From Campylobacterales bacterium (GTDB taxonomy: Bacteria > Campylobacterota > Campylobacteria > Campylobacterales > QNZT01): DNA of 10,222 nt. The notes below the pieces were generated by a model. The model did not search any database, was not told where the DNA came from, and saw nothing but the letters and a program-made list of their open reading frames with translations. Positions within the stretch are counted from its first letter, which is position 1; every line of letters begins with the position of its first letter. Both the position numbers and the translations under genes were made by a program. The stretch is taken from positions 1 to 10,222 of the forward strand of contig JALULO010000133.1 of the NCBI GenBank assembly GCA_027056215.1. Direction: 5' to 3'. Positions 1-6,258 of the stretch are shown piece after piece.

Positions 1-230
1 AATAAATGCAAGAGAAAAAGTCTGCATAATACTTATAATCAGGTGATAACCAATAACCTTATGACCCGCTTTAGCTTTTAGTAATATTTCATGTGGTGCA
101 TATGCTGTCAAGTTTTTACAAGATGGAAGTTTTGTGGTGGGTATTGTACTGAGTTTATTTTTTATTTTTAGCTCGACTGGTATATGGATACTTTACATAA
201 AATTAGATAGTTTAGAAAAGGAGATTAGCT
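1..230. other. Left-edge stretch with no confident large gene
   Basis: No ATG-initiated frame of useful length lies here on either strand apart from the micro-ORFs listed separately. On the minus strand one frame is open from about position 190 to the left edge and reads like protein near its end (it contains AYAPHEILLKAKAGHKV, then a hydrophobic stretch). It lacks a convincing start: the options are TTG at 111 and ATG at 27, neither with a clear ribosome binding site. It could be the 5' end of a gene that continues outside the window. On the plus strand a perfect TATAAT lies at 34-39 and could serve the micro-ORFs downstream, but it may be chance in AT-rich DNA. Confidence 0.3.
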
Positions 231-238
231 ATGAATGA
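134..238 (+). CDS. Possible micro-ORF, single-span membrane peptide (34 aa)
   Basis: Unrecognised. From GTG at 134 (or the adjacent GTG at 137) the frame encodes a peptide with a hydrophobic segment, VVGIVLSLFFIFSS, then a short charged tail ending LDSLEKEISYE. This is the shape of a bitopic membrane peptide with a small hydrophilic end. A GGAAG sequence at 125-129 is a modest ribosome binding site and suits the second GTG better. The frame stays open upstream to a TGA at 62-64 with no ATG, so it could also be the tail of a decayed or frameshifted longer gene. Its end overlaps the start of the next micro-ORF by 8 bp, a pattern typical of translationally coupled subunits. Existence as a gene is uncertain. 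Confidence 0.3.
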   Translation: MVGIVLSLFFIFSSTGIWILYIKLDSLEKEISYE

Positions 239-317
239 TTATTTGACAGCTGCTATTGTATTGGCATTAGGTTTTATAGCTTTTTTTGTCGGGCGAATTG
301 CAGTAAAAAGAAAGTGA
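231..317 (+). CDS. Micro-ORF, 28-aa single-span membrane peptide
   Basis: Unrecognised. ATG at 231 is preceded by AAGGAG at 218-223 with 7 bp spacing, the strongest ribosome binding site in this part of the window. The peptide has a short polar start (MNDYLT), a continuous hydrophobic span at about residues 7-20 (AAIVLALGFIAFFV) and a basic end (GRIAVKRK). By the positive-inside rule this predicts an outside N-terminus and a cytoplasmic C-terminus. Peptides of this size often act as accessory subunits or regulators of membrane complexes, but no family is recognised and no partner gene is visible. It overlaps the preceding micro-ORF by 8 bp. An AAAAAT...ATTTTT pair followed by a T run at 327-334 could end the transcript weakly. 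Confidence 0.5.
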   Translation: MNDYLTAAIVLALGFIAFFVGRIAVKRK

Positions 318-375
318 AAAATAGCTGATTTTTTTTAGAACAGTGTCAGTCCCATGGTATTAGAAGTGCCCTAAA

Positions 376-396
376 GAAGCACTAGATAAGTGCTTC
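376..396. terminator. Hairpin across the gpmI stop codon
   Basis: GAAGCACT (376-383) and AGTGCTTC (389-396) form a perfect 8-bp stem with a 5-nt loop. The gpmI stop codon (complement of 382-384) lies within it. Read on the gpmI strand the stem is followed only by TTTAGGG, so the T tract is short; it may be a weak terminator or a 3'-end stabilising structure. Confidence 0.4.
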
Positions 397-1860
397 ATCC
401 ATCTCTTCGGGTATAGGAAGATTCATCAGTTTTAATACTGTCGGAGCGATGTTGTTTAAGCCACCGTTTTTTACTTCTGTAACATCTTCACTCATGACAA
501 AACAGAGCACATCATAAAGTGTATGATTTGTCAAAATGTTTCCATCACTGTCTTTCATCTCTTCACAGTTACCATGGTCACTGGTTAAAACTAAGCTATA
601 TCCCTCTTCTTTGGCAACTTTGATGATCTGATCAAGTTCTTTATCGACCGTTTCAACTCCTATGATCGCTGCATCAAGATCACCAGTATGACCGACCATA
701 TCACCATTTGCAAAATTTACAACGATAAAGTCATAACCTTCTTTCATCGCTATTTGGACATTTTTACCAACTTCAGGGGCACTCATCTGGGGTTTTAGAT
801 CGTAGGTTCTAACATCGGGACTTGGTACTAACACACGAGTTTCATTGATAAATGGTTCTTCTACACCACCATTAAAAAAGAAGGTAACATGAGCATACTT
901 TTCTGTTTCAGAGGTATGTAGTTGATTAAGACCTGCTTCACTAACGACAGAAGCCAAAACATTTTTTGGAAGCTCCTCTTTAAATAAAATAGGATAGTGA
1001 AAATCTTTACTATACTCTGTCATAGTAGCTATATTGACAGTTATCGGATTTCTTTCAAAATGATCAAAGTTTTTATTGCCGATTGCATCTGTGATTTCAC
1101 GCATACGATCACTTCTGAAATTTGCAAAAATAACGCCATCATTTTCTTTCATGCCCTGGTAGTTGGCAAATGCTACAGGTTCGATAAATTCATCAGTGTT
1201 GTCATTGTCATATTGTGATTTGATATATTCGATTGGTGAGAGGTCAGTTTTGGGGTAGGCTGTTACAATCGCTTCATATCCCTTTTGTATTCGATCCCAT
1301 CGTTTGTCTCTATCCATAGTATAAAATCTTCCACTAACTGAAGCAATAAAAATATCATCATTTAAAATCGTTTCTAGCTGCTTTAGATACTGTGGCGCAG
1401 AAGTAGGGCTGACATCACGTCCATCTGTGATAATGTGTAATGCAACTTTTTTTTCTTGTGAAGCAATAGCTGTAGCAATACCCATGACATGGCTAATATG
1501 CGAATGCACACCACCATCACTTAAAAGACCGATGATGTGTATGGTATTTGATTTTTTGATAACTTGATTTAGTGCTTCATTGTTTGCAAGTGAACCATCT
1601 TCAAGGGCTTTAGTGATTTTTACAAGATTTTGGTATAAAACACGTCCACTTCCCATCGTCATATGACCGACTTCACTATTACCCATCTGACCTTCTGGCA
1701 GACCTACCGAAAATCCTGAAGTTTTGATGAGACTATGCGGTACGTGTTGCATCAAATATGTATAAGCAGTTTTGTTTGCCTTGCAAAAAGCATTGTTTTC
1801 ACAACTTTCGTTATACCCTATACCATCAGTGATAACGAGTAGTACTTTATTTGTTTTCAT
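382..1860 (-). CDS. gpmI: 2,3-bisphosphoglycerate-independent phosphoglycerate mutase
   Basis: Interconverts 3-phosphoglycerate and 2-phosphoglycerate in cytoplasmic glycolysis/gluconeogenesis using two metal ions and a phosphoserine intermediate. The 492-residue length is standard for GpmI. The alkaline-phosphatase-fold metal sites are all visible: TDG near the start with Asp12, the nucleophile Ser62 in GNSEVGH, Asp387 and His391 in NGDMVGHTG, Asp428 and His429 in TSDHGN, and His446 in TNHT. The inserted transferase domain carries SDGGVHSH (114-121), DGRD (146-149), RFYTMDRDKRWDR (178-190) and FRSDRMR (248-254). ATG at 1860 has AGGA about 11 bp upstream. It diverges from mraY across about 115 bp. 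No truncation or missing catalytic residue is seen. Confidence 0.97.
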   Translation of the reverse strand: MKTNKVLLVITDGIGYNESCENNAFCKANKTAYTYLMQHVPHSLIKTSGFSVGLPEGQMGNSEVGHMTMGSGRVLYQNLVKITKALEDGSLANNEALNQVIKKSNTIHIIGLLSDGGVHSHISHVMGIATAIASQEKKVALHIITDGRDVSPTSAPQYLKQLETILNDDIFIASVSGRFYTMDRDKRWDRIQKGYEAIVTAYPKTDLSPIEYIKSQYDNDNTDEFIEPVAFANYQGMKENDGVIFANFRSDRMREITDAIGNKNFDHFERNPITVNIATMTEYSKDFHYPILFKEELPKNVLASVVSEAGLNQLHTSETEKYAHVTFFFNGGVEEPFINETRVLVPSPDVRTYDLKPQMSAPEVGKNVQIAMKEGYDFIVVNFANGDMVGHTGDLDAAIIGVETVDKELDQIIKVAKEEGYSLVLTSDHGNCEEMKDSDGNILTNHTLYDVLCFVMSEDVTEVKNGGLNNIAPTVLKLMNLPIPEEMDEALI

Positions 1861-1905
1861 TGAAATATTTTTCCTAATTTTAAGAATTACAGAACTAAAA
1901 GATTG

Positions 1906-1918
1906 ATTTTACTAAAAT
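1906..1918. promoter_or_regulatory. Palindromic candidate -10 region shared by gpmI and mraY
   Basis: ATTTTA (1906-1911), C, TAAAAT (1913-1918) forms a perfect palindrome in the divergent intergenic region. Each half reads TAAAAT on its own strand and could serve as a -10 box, one for mraY-murD to the right and one for gpmI to the left. No good -35 box is seen for either, which is common in Campylobacterota. This is inference from position and sequence only. Confidence 0.3.
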
Positions 1919-1975
1919 AGCCTTTTATTTTATTTAACCTCTTCTTTTTTGTAGTAGCGAGGTTCAAGGAACGTG

Positions 1976-3037
1976 ATGCTTTATCTCTTTTATCATTATT
2001 TTGATATCAACTTGTTTCAGTATATAACTGTTCGTTCAGGCATAGCATTTTTTGTGAGTTTTATTTTGACATTATATATGATGCCACGCTATATATCATG
2101 GGCAAAAAAGAAAAAAGCAAACCAGCCGATTTATAAACTTGCTCCAGAGGGGCATCAGATAAAATCAACAACACCTACTATGGGTGGATTAGTTTATTTA
2201 AGTGCGACTTTGATATCCACATTGATCAGTGTTAAGCTAAATAATTTTTATGCATTGGGGGCTATTCTCACTATCGTATTATTTTCTATGATTGGGATAA
2301 AAGATGATTTGGCAAAGATCAAAGGTGGTAAAAACGAAGATGGTTTAAGTTCTCGTGCAAAGTTTTTATTGCAAATCTCTGCCTCTTTGATTATAGGGAT
2401 TTATCTTTATATTGGGGGATTCATGACAGATTTATATATCCCTTTTTATAAGTATCCACTGTTTGATATGCACTTGTTAGCGATCGGGTTTTGGGTGATG
2501 GTTTTTGTTTCAACATCAAATGCTGTAAACCTAACAGATGGTTTAGATGGCTTGGCGACAGTACCTTCCATATTTTCTATCATGAGTTTGGGTGTGTTTG
2601 TCTATGTCATGGGTCATGCAATTTTGAGTGATTATTTACTAGTTCCAAATATCAAAGGTATTGGTGAAGTGACGATTATCGCTTCTGCACTTATCGGCTC
2701 TTTAATCGGATTTTTATGGTTTAACTGTCATCCCGCAGAGATCTTTATGGGAGATAGCGGGAGTCTTAGTTTGGGTGGATTTATAGCGTATATGGCGATC
2801 ATCACAAAAAATGAATTTTTATTACTCCTTGTTGGATTTGTGTTTGTCATGGAGACTGTTTCTGTGATCTTGCAAGTGGGTAGTTATAAAACCCGTAAAA
2901 AAAGAGTTTTTAGAATGGCTCCGATACATCATCACTTTGAACTAAAGGGTTGGGCGGAAAATAAGATCATCGTACGTTTTTGGATTATGGCACTTATCTC
3001 AAATCTTTTAGCATTGATTACACTAAAAATAAGGTAA
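1976..3037 (+). CDS. mraY: Phospho-N-acetylmuramoyl-pentapeptide transferase
   Basis: Integral inner-membrane enzyme that moves phospho-MurNAc-pentapeptide from UDP to undecaprenyl phosphate, making lipid I. The 353 residues (E. coli enzyme about 360) carry the family signatures in order: EGHQIKSTTPTMGG (58-71), the aspartate pair in GIKDD (107-111), NAVNLTDGLDGLA (182-194), CHPAEIFMGDSGS (251-263) with the essential Asp260, and the histidine triplet in APIHHHFELKG (315-325). Many hydrophobic spans match the ten-helix fold. ATG at 1976 is chosen over the in-frame GTG at 1973 because AAGGA at 1966-1970 is 5 bp from the ATG but only 2 bp from the GTG. murD follows after 5 bp and is surely co-transcribed. 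Confidence 0.97.
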   Translation: MLYLFYHYFDINLFQYITVRSGIAFFVSFILTLYMMPRYISWAKKKKANQPIYKLAPEGHQIKSTTPTMGGLVYLSATLISTLISVKLNNFYALGAILTIVLFSMIGIKDDLAKIKGGKNEDGLSSRAKFLLQISASLIIGIYLYIGGFMTDLYIPFYKYPLFDMHLLAIGFWVMVFVSTSNAVNLTDGLDGLATVPSIFSIMSLGVFVYVMGHAILSDYLLVPNIKGIGEVTIIASALIGSLIGFLWFNCHPAEIFMGDSGSLSLGGFIAYMAIITKNEFLLLLVGFVFVMETVSVILQVGSYKTRKKRVFRMAPIHHHFELKGWAENKIIVRFWIMALISNLLALITLKIR

Positions 3038-3042
3038 CAATC

Positions 3043-4236
3043 ATGACACTCTTTGGTTATGGAATCACCACTAAGGCTATCGCTCAAAAGTTTGGAAATT
3101 GTCGTATATTTGATGATAAATTTAGTGCTGTAACAATGGATAAAAATGGCAATGAATGTTTATCAAGTGATTTGTTCAATCCCCAAAATAGTATCCTTGA
3201 AGTAACAAGTCCAGGTATCCCTCCGACACATCCCTTGATACAAAAAGCACAAAATCTTGTTAGCGAGTATGATCTGTTTTCTAAAGTGATGCCTTATAGT
3301 ATATGGGTTACAGGAACCAATGGTAAAACAACGACTACCGATATGCTTGGACATCTACTTACAAAAAAAGGAGCTGTTACAGGAGGTAACATAGGTACAC
3401 CTTTGGCTTCACTAGATGAAAATGCACCTATGTGGATTTTGGAAACAAGTTCTTTTACCTTGCACTATACAACGATGGCTGTACCTAATATCTATATCAT
3501 ATTGCCAATAACACCTGATCATATCACTTGGCATGGAAGTTTTGAAGCATACGAAGCGGCGAAACTAAAACCACTACAATTGATGCAAGAGGGAGAAGTG
3601 GTGATATTGCCCTCCAAATATAAAGATCTTCCCACCAATGCTATGAAACTCACATATGAGAGTGCAGAGGATTTGGCAGAATATTTTGATATCGATCTTA
3701 CAAAACTAAAGTTCAAAGAACCTTTTTTAACAGATGCACTTTTGGCACTAGGTGTGGGCAAAATACTCTTTGATGAAGTCAACTATGCGTTGATAAATAG
3801 CTATGAGATAGGCAAACATCGTGTAGAAGAGTTTTATGATAAGAAGAAGAGGTTATGGGTAAATGACTCAAAAGCAACCAATGCAGATGCAACGATTGCA
3901 GCTCTGAAAAGTTACAGTGGACGAAAAACATACCTTATCCTGGGAGGTGATGATAAAGGTGCTGATTTGACACCATTGTTTGAGCTGTTAAAAAGTATGG
4001 ATGTTGAAGTTTTTGCTATCGGAAGCAATAGTGATCGCATCGAAACACTTTGTAAAAAATATGATATCGTATATCATGGCTGTAATATCTTGGAAAATGC
4101 AGTTGAAAAAATAGTACAAAAACACGATCAAAACGCAGTTGCATTGCTTTCTCCAGCAGCTGCTAGTTTGGATCAATTTCCTTCATATGCTAAACGTGGT
4201 GAAGATTTTATGAAATTTGTAGAAAATTTAAGTTAA
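3043..4236 (+). CDS. murD: UDP-N-acetylmuramoyl-L-alanine--D-glutamate ligase
   Basis: Cytoplasmic ATP-dependent ligase adding D-glutamate to UDP-MurNAc-L-alanine, in the same pathway as MraY. Visible in the 397 residues: the ATP P-loop GTNGKTTTT (91-99), LETSSF (133-138), TPDHITWHGS (157-166), the probable carbamylated lysine in AAKLK (Lys174), HRVE (259-262), NDSKATN (274-280), GGDDKGADL (301-309) and LLSPAAASLDQF (368-379). The frame is open further upstream to 2980 inside mraY, but ATG at 3043 is preferred: AAGG at 3031-3034 is 8 bp away and the protein then begins directly with the conserved TLFGYG start. The N-terminal substrate domain is short, with the P-loop about 20 residues earlier than in E. 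coli, as in other Campylobacterota. Confidence 0.96.
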   Translation: MTLFGYGITTKAIAQKFGNCRIFDDKFSAVTMDKNGNECLSSDLFNPQNSILEVTSPGIPPTHPLIQKAQNLVSEYDLFSKVMPYSIWVTGTNGKTTTTDMLGHLLTKKGAVTGGNIGTPLASLDENAPMWILETSSFTLHYTTMAVPNIYIILPITPDHITWHGSFEAYEAAKLKPLQLMQEGEVVILPSKYKDLPTNAMKLTYESAEDLAEYFDIDLTKLKFKEPFLTDALLALGVGKILFDEVNYALINSYEIGKHRVEEFYDKKKRLWVNDSKATNADATIAALKSYSGRKTYLILGGDDKGADLTPLFELLKSMDVEVFAIGSNSDRIETLCKKYDIVYHGCNILENAVEKIVQKHDQNAVALLSPAAASLDQFPSYAKRGEDFMKFVENLS

Positions 4237-4259
4237 CTTTTAAAAAAATTCTGTATAAT
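4233..4259 (+). promoter_or_regulatory. Promoter of tRNA-Phe
   Basis: A perfect -10 box TATAAT at 4254-4259 lies 16 bp upstream of the tRNA, preceded directly by TG. A weak -35-like TTAACT at 4233-4238 overlaps the murD stop codon. Transcription would begin near 4266, giving a very short leader, so the tRNA is probably transcribed independently of murD. Confidence 0.6.
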
Positions 4260-4268
4260 TTCAACTCC

Positions 4269-4360
4269 TTTAAAAGGCTGGATAGCTCAGTCGGTAGAGC
4301 AGGTGACTGAAAATCACCGTGTCGGCGGTTCGATTCCGTCTCCAGCCACCACCTTTTAAA
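4269..4360 (+). repeat. Inverted repeat flanking the tRNA
   Basis: TTTAAAAGG (4269-4277) and CCTTTTAAA (4352-4360) are perfect reverse complements bracketing tRNA-Phe; the last two bases of the left arm are the first two of the tRNA. In a primary transcript the leader and trailer arms could pair and lengthen the acceptor helix, which may affect 5'/3' processing. There is no strong intrinsic terminator after the tRNA, only T-rich DNA at 4374-4400. Confidence 0.45.
4276..4351 (+). tRNA. tRNA-Phe, anticodon GAA
   Basis: A full cloverleaf can be folded by eye. The acceptor stem GGCTGGA (4276-4282) pairs with TCCAGCC (4341-4347). The anticodon stem GGTGA/TCACC encloses the 7-nt loop CTGAAAA with anticodon GAA at 4309-4311. 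The T stem GGCGG/CCGTC carries the TTCGATT loop, and the D arm contains AGCTCAGTCGGTAGAGC. Discriminator A is at 4348 and CCA (4349-4351) is encoded in the DNA. It sits between murD and the convergent hipA gene. Confidence 0.97.
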
Positions 4361-4396
4361 CAACCTTCCAAATAATTTTTCTCTATTTTTAAAGTT

Positions 4397-5698
4397 TTAT
4401 TTTCTCAGCTCATCAGATATAGTAAGATACTTTAGTGCTCTTTCATGTGTATTTTTGATAAGTGTGTTTGCAAATGATTTTTCATCATCATTGGTGCAAA
4501 GTGTGATGAAGTCGTTTGTTTGTATAGCTCGAATAACATTGTTACAAAGTGTTTTGAGTTCTTTTGCTGCTAGTCTTAGATGAATACCATTTTCTTTACA
4601 CATAGTGGCGATATCATCAGCTTTAATATCAAGAGAAAAATTATCACCAAACGCCATGGAGAGTTCTTGTTCAAACTCTGGATACATAGCGATAGATACT
4701 ATATCGTAAAAAGGGGTGAGTTCGTAACCTCCTCTAGTGGCAAAAAAAGATATATTTTTACCATGGGCATCGCTGTTGGAGATCAAAAGATTGAAAAGTG
4801 TCCATTGGAATATCTGTAGTTTTGTTTTGATAGGATTTTTGCATCGTTTTGAAAAATCAAAAAGTTTTGAGAAGCTTATACCATCTCTGATATGTTTCAC
4901 TCTTTTGCCTGAACCCATGTTGCGCTCATACTTGTGTGTGGGCGCTAGATCAAGGGCTTGACAGCCATCGATGATGTGTAGACGTTGGATCTCTTGATCA
5001 CTGATGCGTTTACGGTCAAAACGTGTTACCAGTAGTGCCGGTTTATCTGCAAAGTGTTTTATCTCTACTTGAGCAATTTGCAAGCCTGCTGCTTTTGCCA
5101 GTTTCATGCAGATGTATTCGTTGATTACCAGATGTCGTTGTCTGTCAGTTTCAAATTTGAGGATATGGGTAGATGCTAGATTTCCTTCCCCAAAGCTATA
5201 CATTCCATCATGATAGATTAATGGAAGCTTGTCCTGTACTCCAGCGACACTTAGTCTGGGTTTCCCATCCCAGATGATAAGCTGTATAGGATCTTGGGCT
5301 ACAATCCTTCGTGTTAGTTCATCAAGTGATATCGGCCTTTGCGTGGTTTTTGGTTTGAGTAACTCTTTGCTAAAAAAGGTGAGTGCGCCTGATGTTTCAT
5401 TGCCTATTTCATTGATAAGAGCTAGAGTGTTATTTTTTGTGATTTGAAAAAAGAGATTAAAAACGTCGAGTGCTTTTCCTTCTGGAAGGAGATTATCCAG
5501 AAATTTTTTGATACTACCAGACTGTGCTACTTTATCAAAAGTGATATAAGGAGATATTTCAAAACCCTTCTCTTTCCACTTTCGTGTATAAACGAAGTCA
5601 AATTTTTGAGAATGTTCATATAGTTGTAATACACCTACATGTTGATCTTTATGATAGAGATTGAGTTTATTGGACAACCGACTTGTCCCAGCCTTCAA
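4397..5698 (-). CDS. hipA: HipA-type serine/threonine kinase toxin
   Basis: Toxin of a type II toxin-antitoxin pair. E. coli HipA phosphorylates glutamyl-tRNA synthetase and induces persistence; the target here is unknown. The 433 residues (E. coli about 440) keep the family layout. The N-terminal subdomain has KKFLDNLLPEG (64-74). The glycine-rich loop LSVAGVQDK (149-157) has Ser150, matching the E. coli autophosphorylation serine. Further on are HILKFE (178-183), LLVTRFDR (222-229), CQALDLAPTHKYE (246-258), the catalytic loop ISNSDAHGKN (306-315; Asp310, Asn315) and LTPFYDI (327-333; metal-binding Asp332). All kinase residues appear intact. Only TTG starts are available: 5698 gives a 32-bp overlap with hipB, 5677 an 11-bp overlap and 426 residues; neither has a strong ribosome binding site, so coupling to hipB translation is likely. 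Confidence 0.93.
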   Translation of the reverse strand: MKAGTSRLSNKLNLYHKDQHVGVLQLYEHSQKFDFVYTRKWKEKGFEISPYITFDKVAQSGSIKKFLDNLLPEGKALDVFNLFFQITKNNTLALINEIGNETSGALTFFSKELLKPKTTQRPISLDELTRRIVAQDPIQLIIWDGKPRLSVAGVQDKLPLIYHDGMYSFGEGNLASTHILKFETDRQRHLVINEYICMKLAKAAGLQIAQVEIKHFADKPALLVTRFDRKRISDQEIQRLHIIDGCQALDLAPTHKYERNMGSGKRVKHIRDGISFSKLFDFSKRCKNPIKTKLQIFQWTLFNLLISNSDAHGKNISFFATRGGYELTPFYDIVSIAMYPEFEQELSMAFGDNFSLDIKADDIATMCKENGIHLRLAAKELKTLCNNVIRAIQTNDFITLCTNDDEKSFANTLIKNTHERALKYLTISDELRK

Positions 5699-5933
5699 AT
5701 GTAAGCTTGATACCCAACATCTGTGCTACTGTGAGTATAGAATCAATACGAACATTTGCCGCTGCTTTTTCGATATTTGTCAAGGTTGCAATCGAAATGC
5801 CGCATAACATCGCAACATCATGCATCTTTAACCCCTCTTGCGTACGACGTGCACGTATGAGATTTCCTAGTAACTCTTTTGTCATATACCCATCTTGTTG
5901 TGGGGTTTGAATTGCTATGACTCTCTTTGCCAT
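5667..5933 (-). CDS. hipB: HipB-type antitoxin, XRE-family DNA-binding protein
   Basis: An 88-residue protein with a Cro/C1-type helix-turn-helix at about residues 20-76 (LIRARRTQEGLKMHDVAMLCG, then SIATLTNIEKAAANVRIDSI and VAQMLGIKLTF). In the HipBA family this antitoxin dimerises, binds and neutralises HipA, and represses its own operon. ATG at 5933 has AAGGA 5 bp upstream and a TATAAT -10 at the complement of 5963-5968, leaving a short leader. It lies upstream of and overlaps hipA, the usual antitoxin-first order. The first 16 residues (MAKRVIAIQTPQQDGY) are extra, polar and probably flexible. Other XRE regulators look similar alone; the HipA neighbour decides the call. Confidence 0.9.
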   Translation of the reverse strand: MAKRVIAIQTPQQDGYMTKELLGNLIRARRTQEGLKMHDVAMLCGISIATLTNIEKAAANVRIDSILTVAQMLGIKLTFEGWDKSVVQ

Positions 5934-5962
5934 GAGATTCCTTTTAATTCTACTTTGACAGT

Positions 5963-5968
5963 ATTATA
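5963..5968 (-). promoter_or_regulatory. -10 box of the hipBA promoter
   Basis: Read on the minus strand this is TATAAT preceded directly by TG. It is about 30 bp upstream of the hipB ATG, with AAGGA in between. No convincing -35 box is visible. The box lies inside AGTATTATA (5960-5968), a 9-mer repeated at 6059-6067, so repressor binding would block it. Confidence 0.55.
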
Positions 5969-5991
5969 CACTACAGAAAAGAAAAATATCC

Positions 5992-6017
5992 TTAAATACT
6001 AGAAAAGTAGTATTTAA
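5992..6017. promoter_or_regulatory. Perfect 10-bp inverted repeat, candidate HipB operator
   Basis: TTAAATACTA (5992-6001), a 6-bp spacer (6002-6007) and TAGTATTTAA (6008-6017) form a perfect palindrome upstream of the hipB -10 box. A dimeric XRE repressor typically binds such a site. Part of its right arm belongs to the 11-mer AAAGTAGTATT (6004-6014), repeated exactly 50 bp away at 6054-6064, suggesting several operator sites. HipB binding is inference. Confidence 0.55.
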
Positions 6018-6108
6018 TGTAACTTTATGTTTCATATATCCTATAATCATGTTAAAGTAGTATTATAGTAGCAAAAGGTATTCCATGTATATATACTAAA
6101 ATCTGGGT

Positions 6109-6198
6109 ATGAAACATTTTGAAACTTTTTTATGGAAAACTATTCTTTACCTCTTATTTTGTTGCATTGTCTCCACTTTTGTGCTATTATGTAAATAA
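6109..6198 (+). CDS. Possible 29-aa hydrophobic peptide ORF
   Basis: Unrecognised. ATG at 6109 opens a 29-codon frame ending in TAA at 6196-6198. It has a short polar start (MKHFET), one hydrophobic span at about residues 7-28 rich in Leu, Phe and Cys, and a final lysine. The shape recalls small membrane-acting peptides such as type I toxins, but that resemblance is only in size and hydrophobicity. The ribosome binding site is poor (CTGGGT just before the ATG). The candidate promoter of the next gene lies inside its 3' end. It may be a chance frame in AT-rich DNA. Confidence 0.2.
   Translation: MKHFETFLWKTILYLLFCCIVSTFVLLCK
6182..6190 (+). promoter_or_regulatory. Extended -10 promoter for the M23 peptidase-bactofilin operon
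   Basis: TGCTATTAT fits the extended -10 pattern TG-N-TATNAT. It would start transcription near 6197, about 60 bp before the GTG start at 6259. The upstream DNA is T-rich with no clear -35 box. Confidence 0.45.
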
Positions 6199-6258
6199 TA
6201 TTTTACCAAATATAAAAGTTTATAGATTTTTACAGAGTTTAGGTTAAAGGATTAGGTA

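Larger units (their letters stand above)
5934..6258. other. Divergent control region between hipBA and the M23 gene
   Basis: This 325-bp AT-rich stretch has no confident protein gene. It holds the hipB promoter and the inverted repeat, both listed separately. A plus-strand TATAAT lies at 6042-6047. It also holds the 11-mer AAAGTAGTATT at 6004-6014 and 6054-6064, and the 9-mer AGTATTATA at 5960-5968 and 6059-6067. A tiny frame of four codons at 6085-6099 (M-Y-I-Y-stop) has AAAAGG 6 bp upstream. A possible 29-aa hydrophobic peptide ORF (6109-6198) and an extended -10 box (6182-6190) for the M23 gene complete it. Confidence 0.6.

Noticed and set aside
327..334. T run after the micro-ORFs as a strong intrinsic terminator
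   Set aside because: The only stem before it is an A-T pairing AAAAAT/ATTTTT without G-C pairs, too weak to call with confidence.
2980..3042. Upstream in-frame extension of murD inside mraY
   Set aside because: ATG at 3043 has AAGG 8 bp upstream and starts the protein at the conserved TLFGYG; the extra 21 residues are read from mraY sequence in another frame and match no MurD feature.
3163..4176. Minus-strand frames opposite murD
   Set aside because: Short frames antisense to a clearly conserved gene, with no recognisable domains or start signals.
4580..5447. Plus-strand frames opposite hipA
   Set aside because: They are short, mutually overlapping, lack ribosome binding sites and lie opposite a gene with complete family motifs.
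4276..5933. Genomic island integrated at tRNA-Phe
   Set aside because: No integrase or transposase is present and the tRNA 3' end is not repeated in the window; only the location is suggestive.
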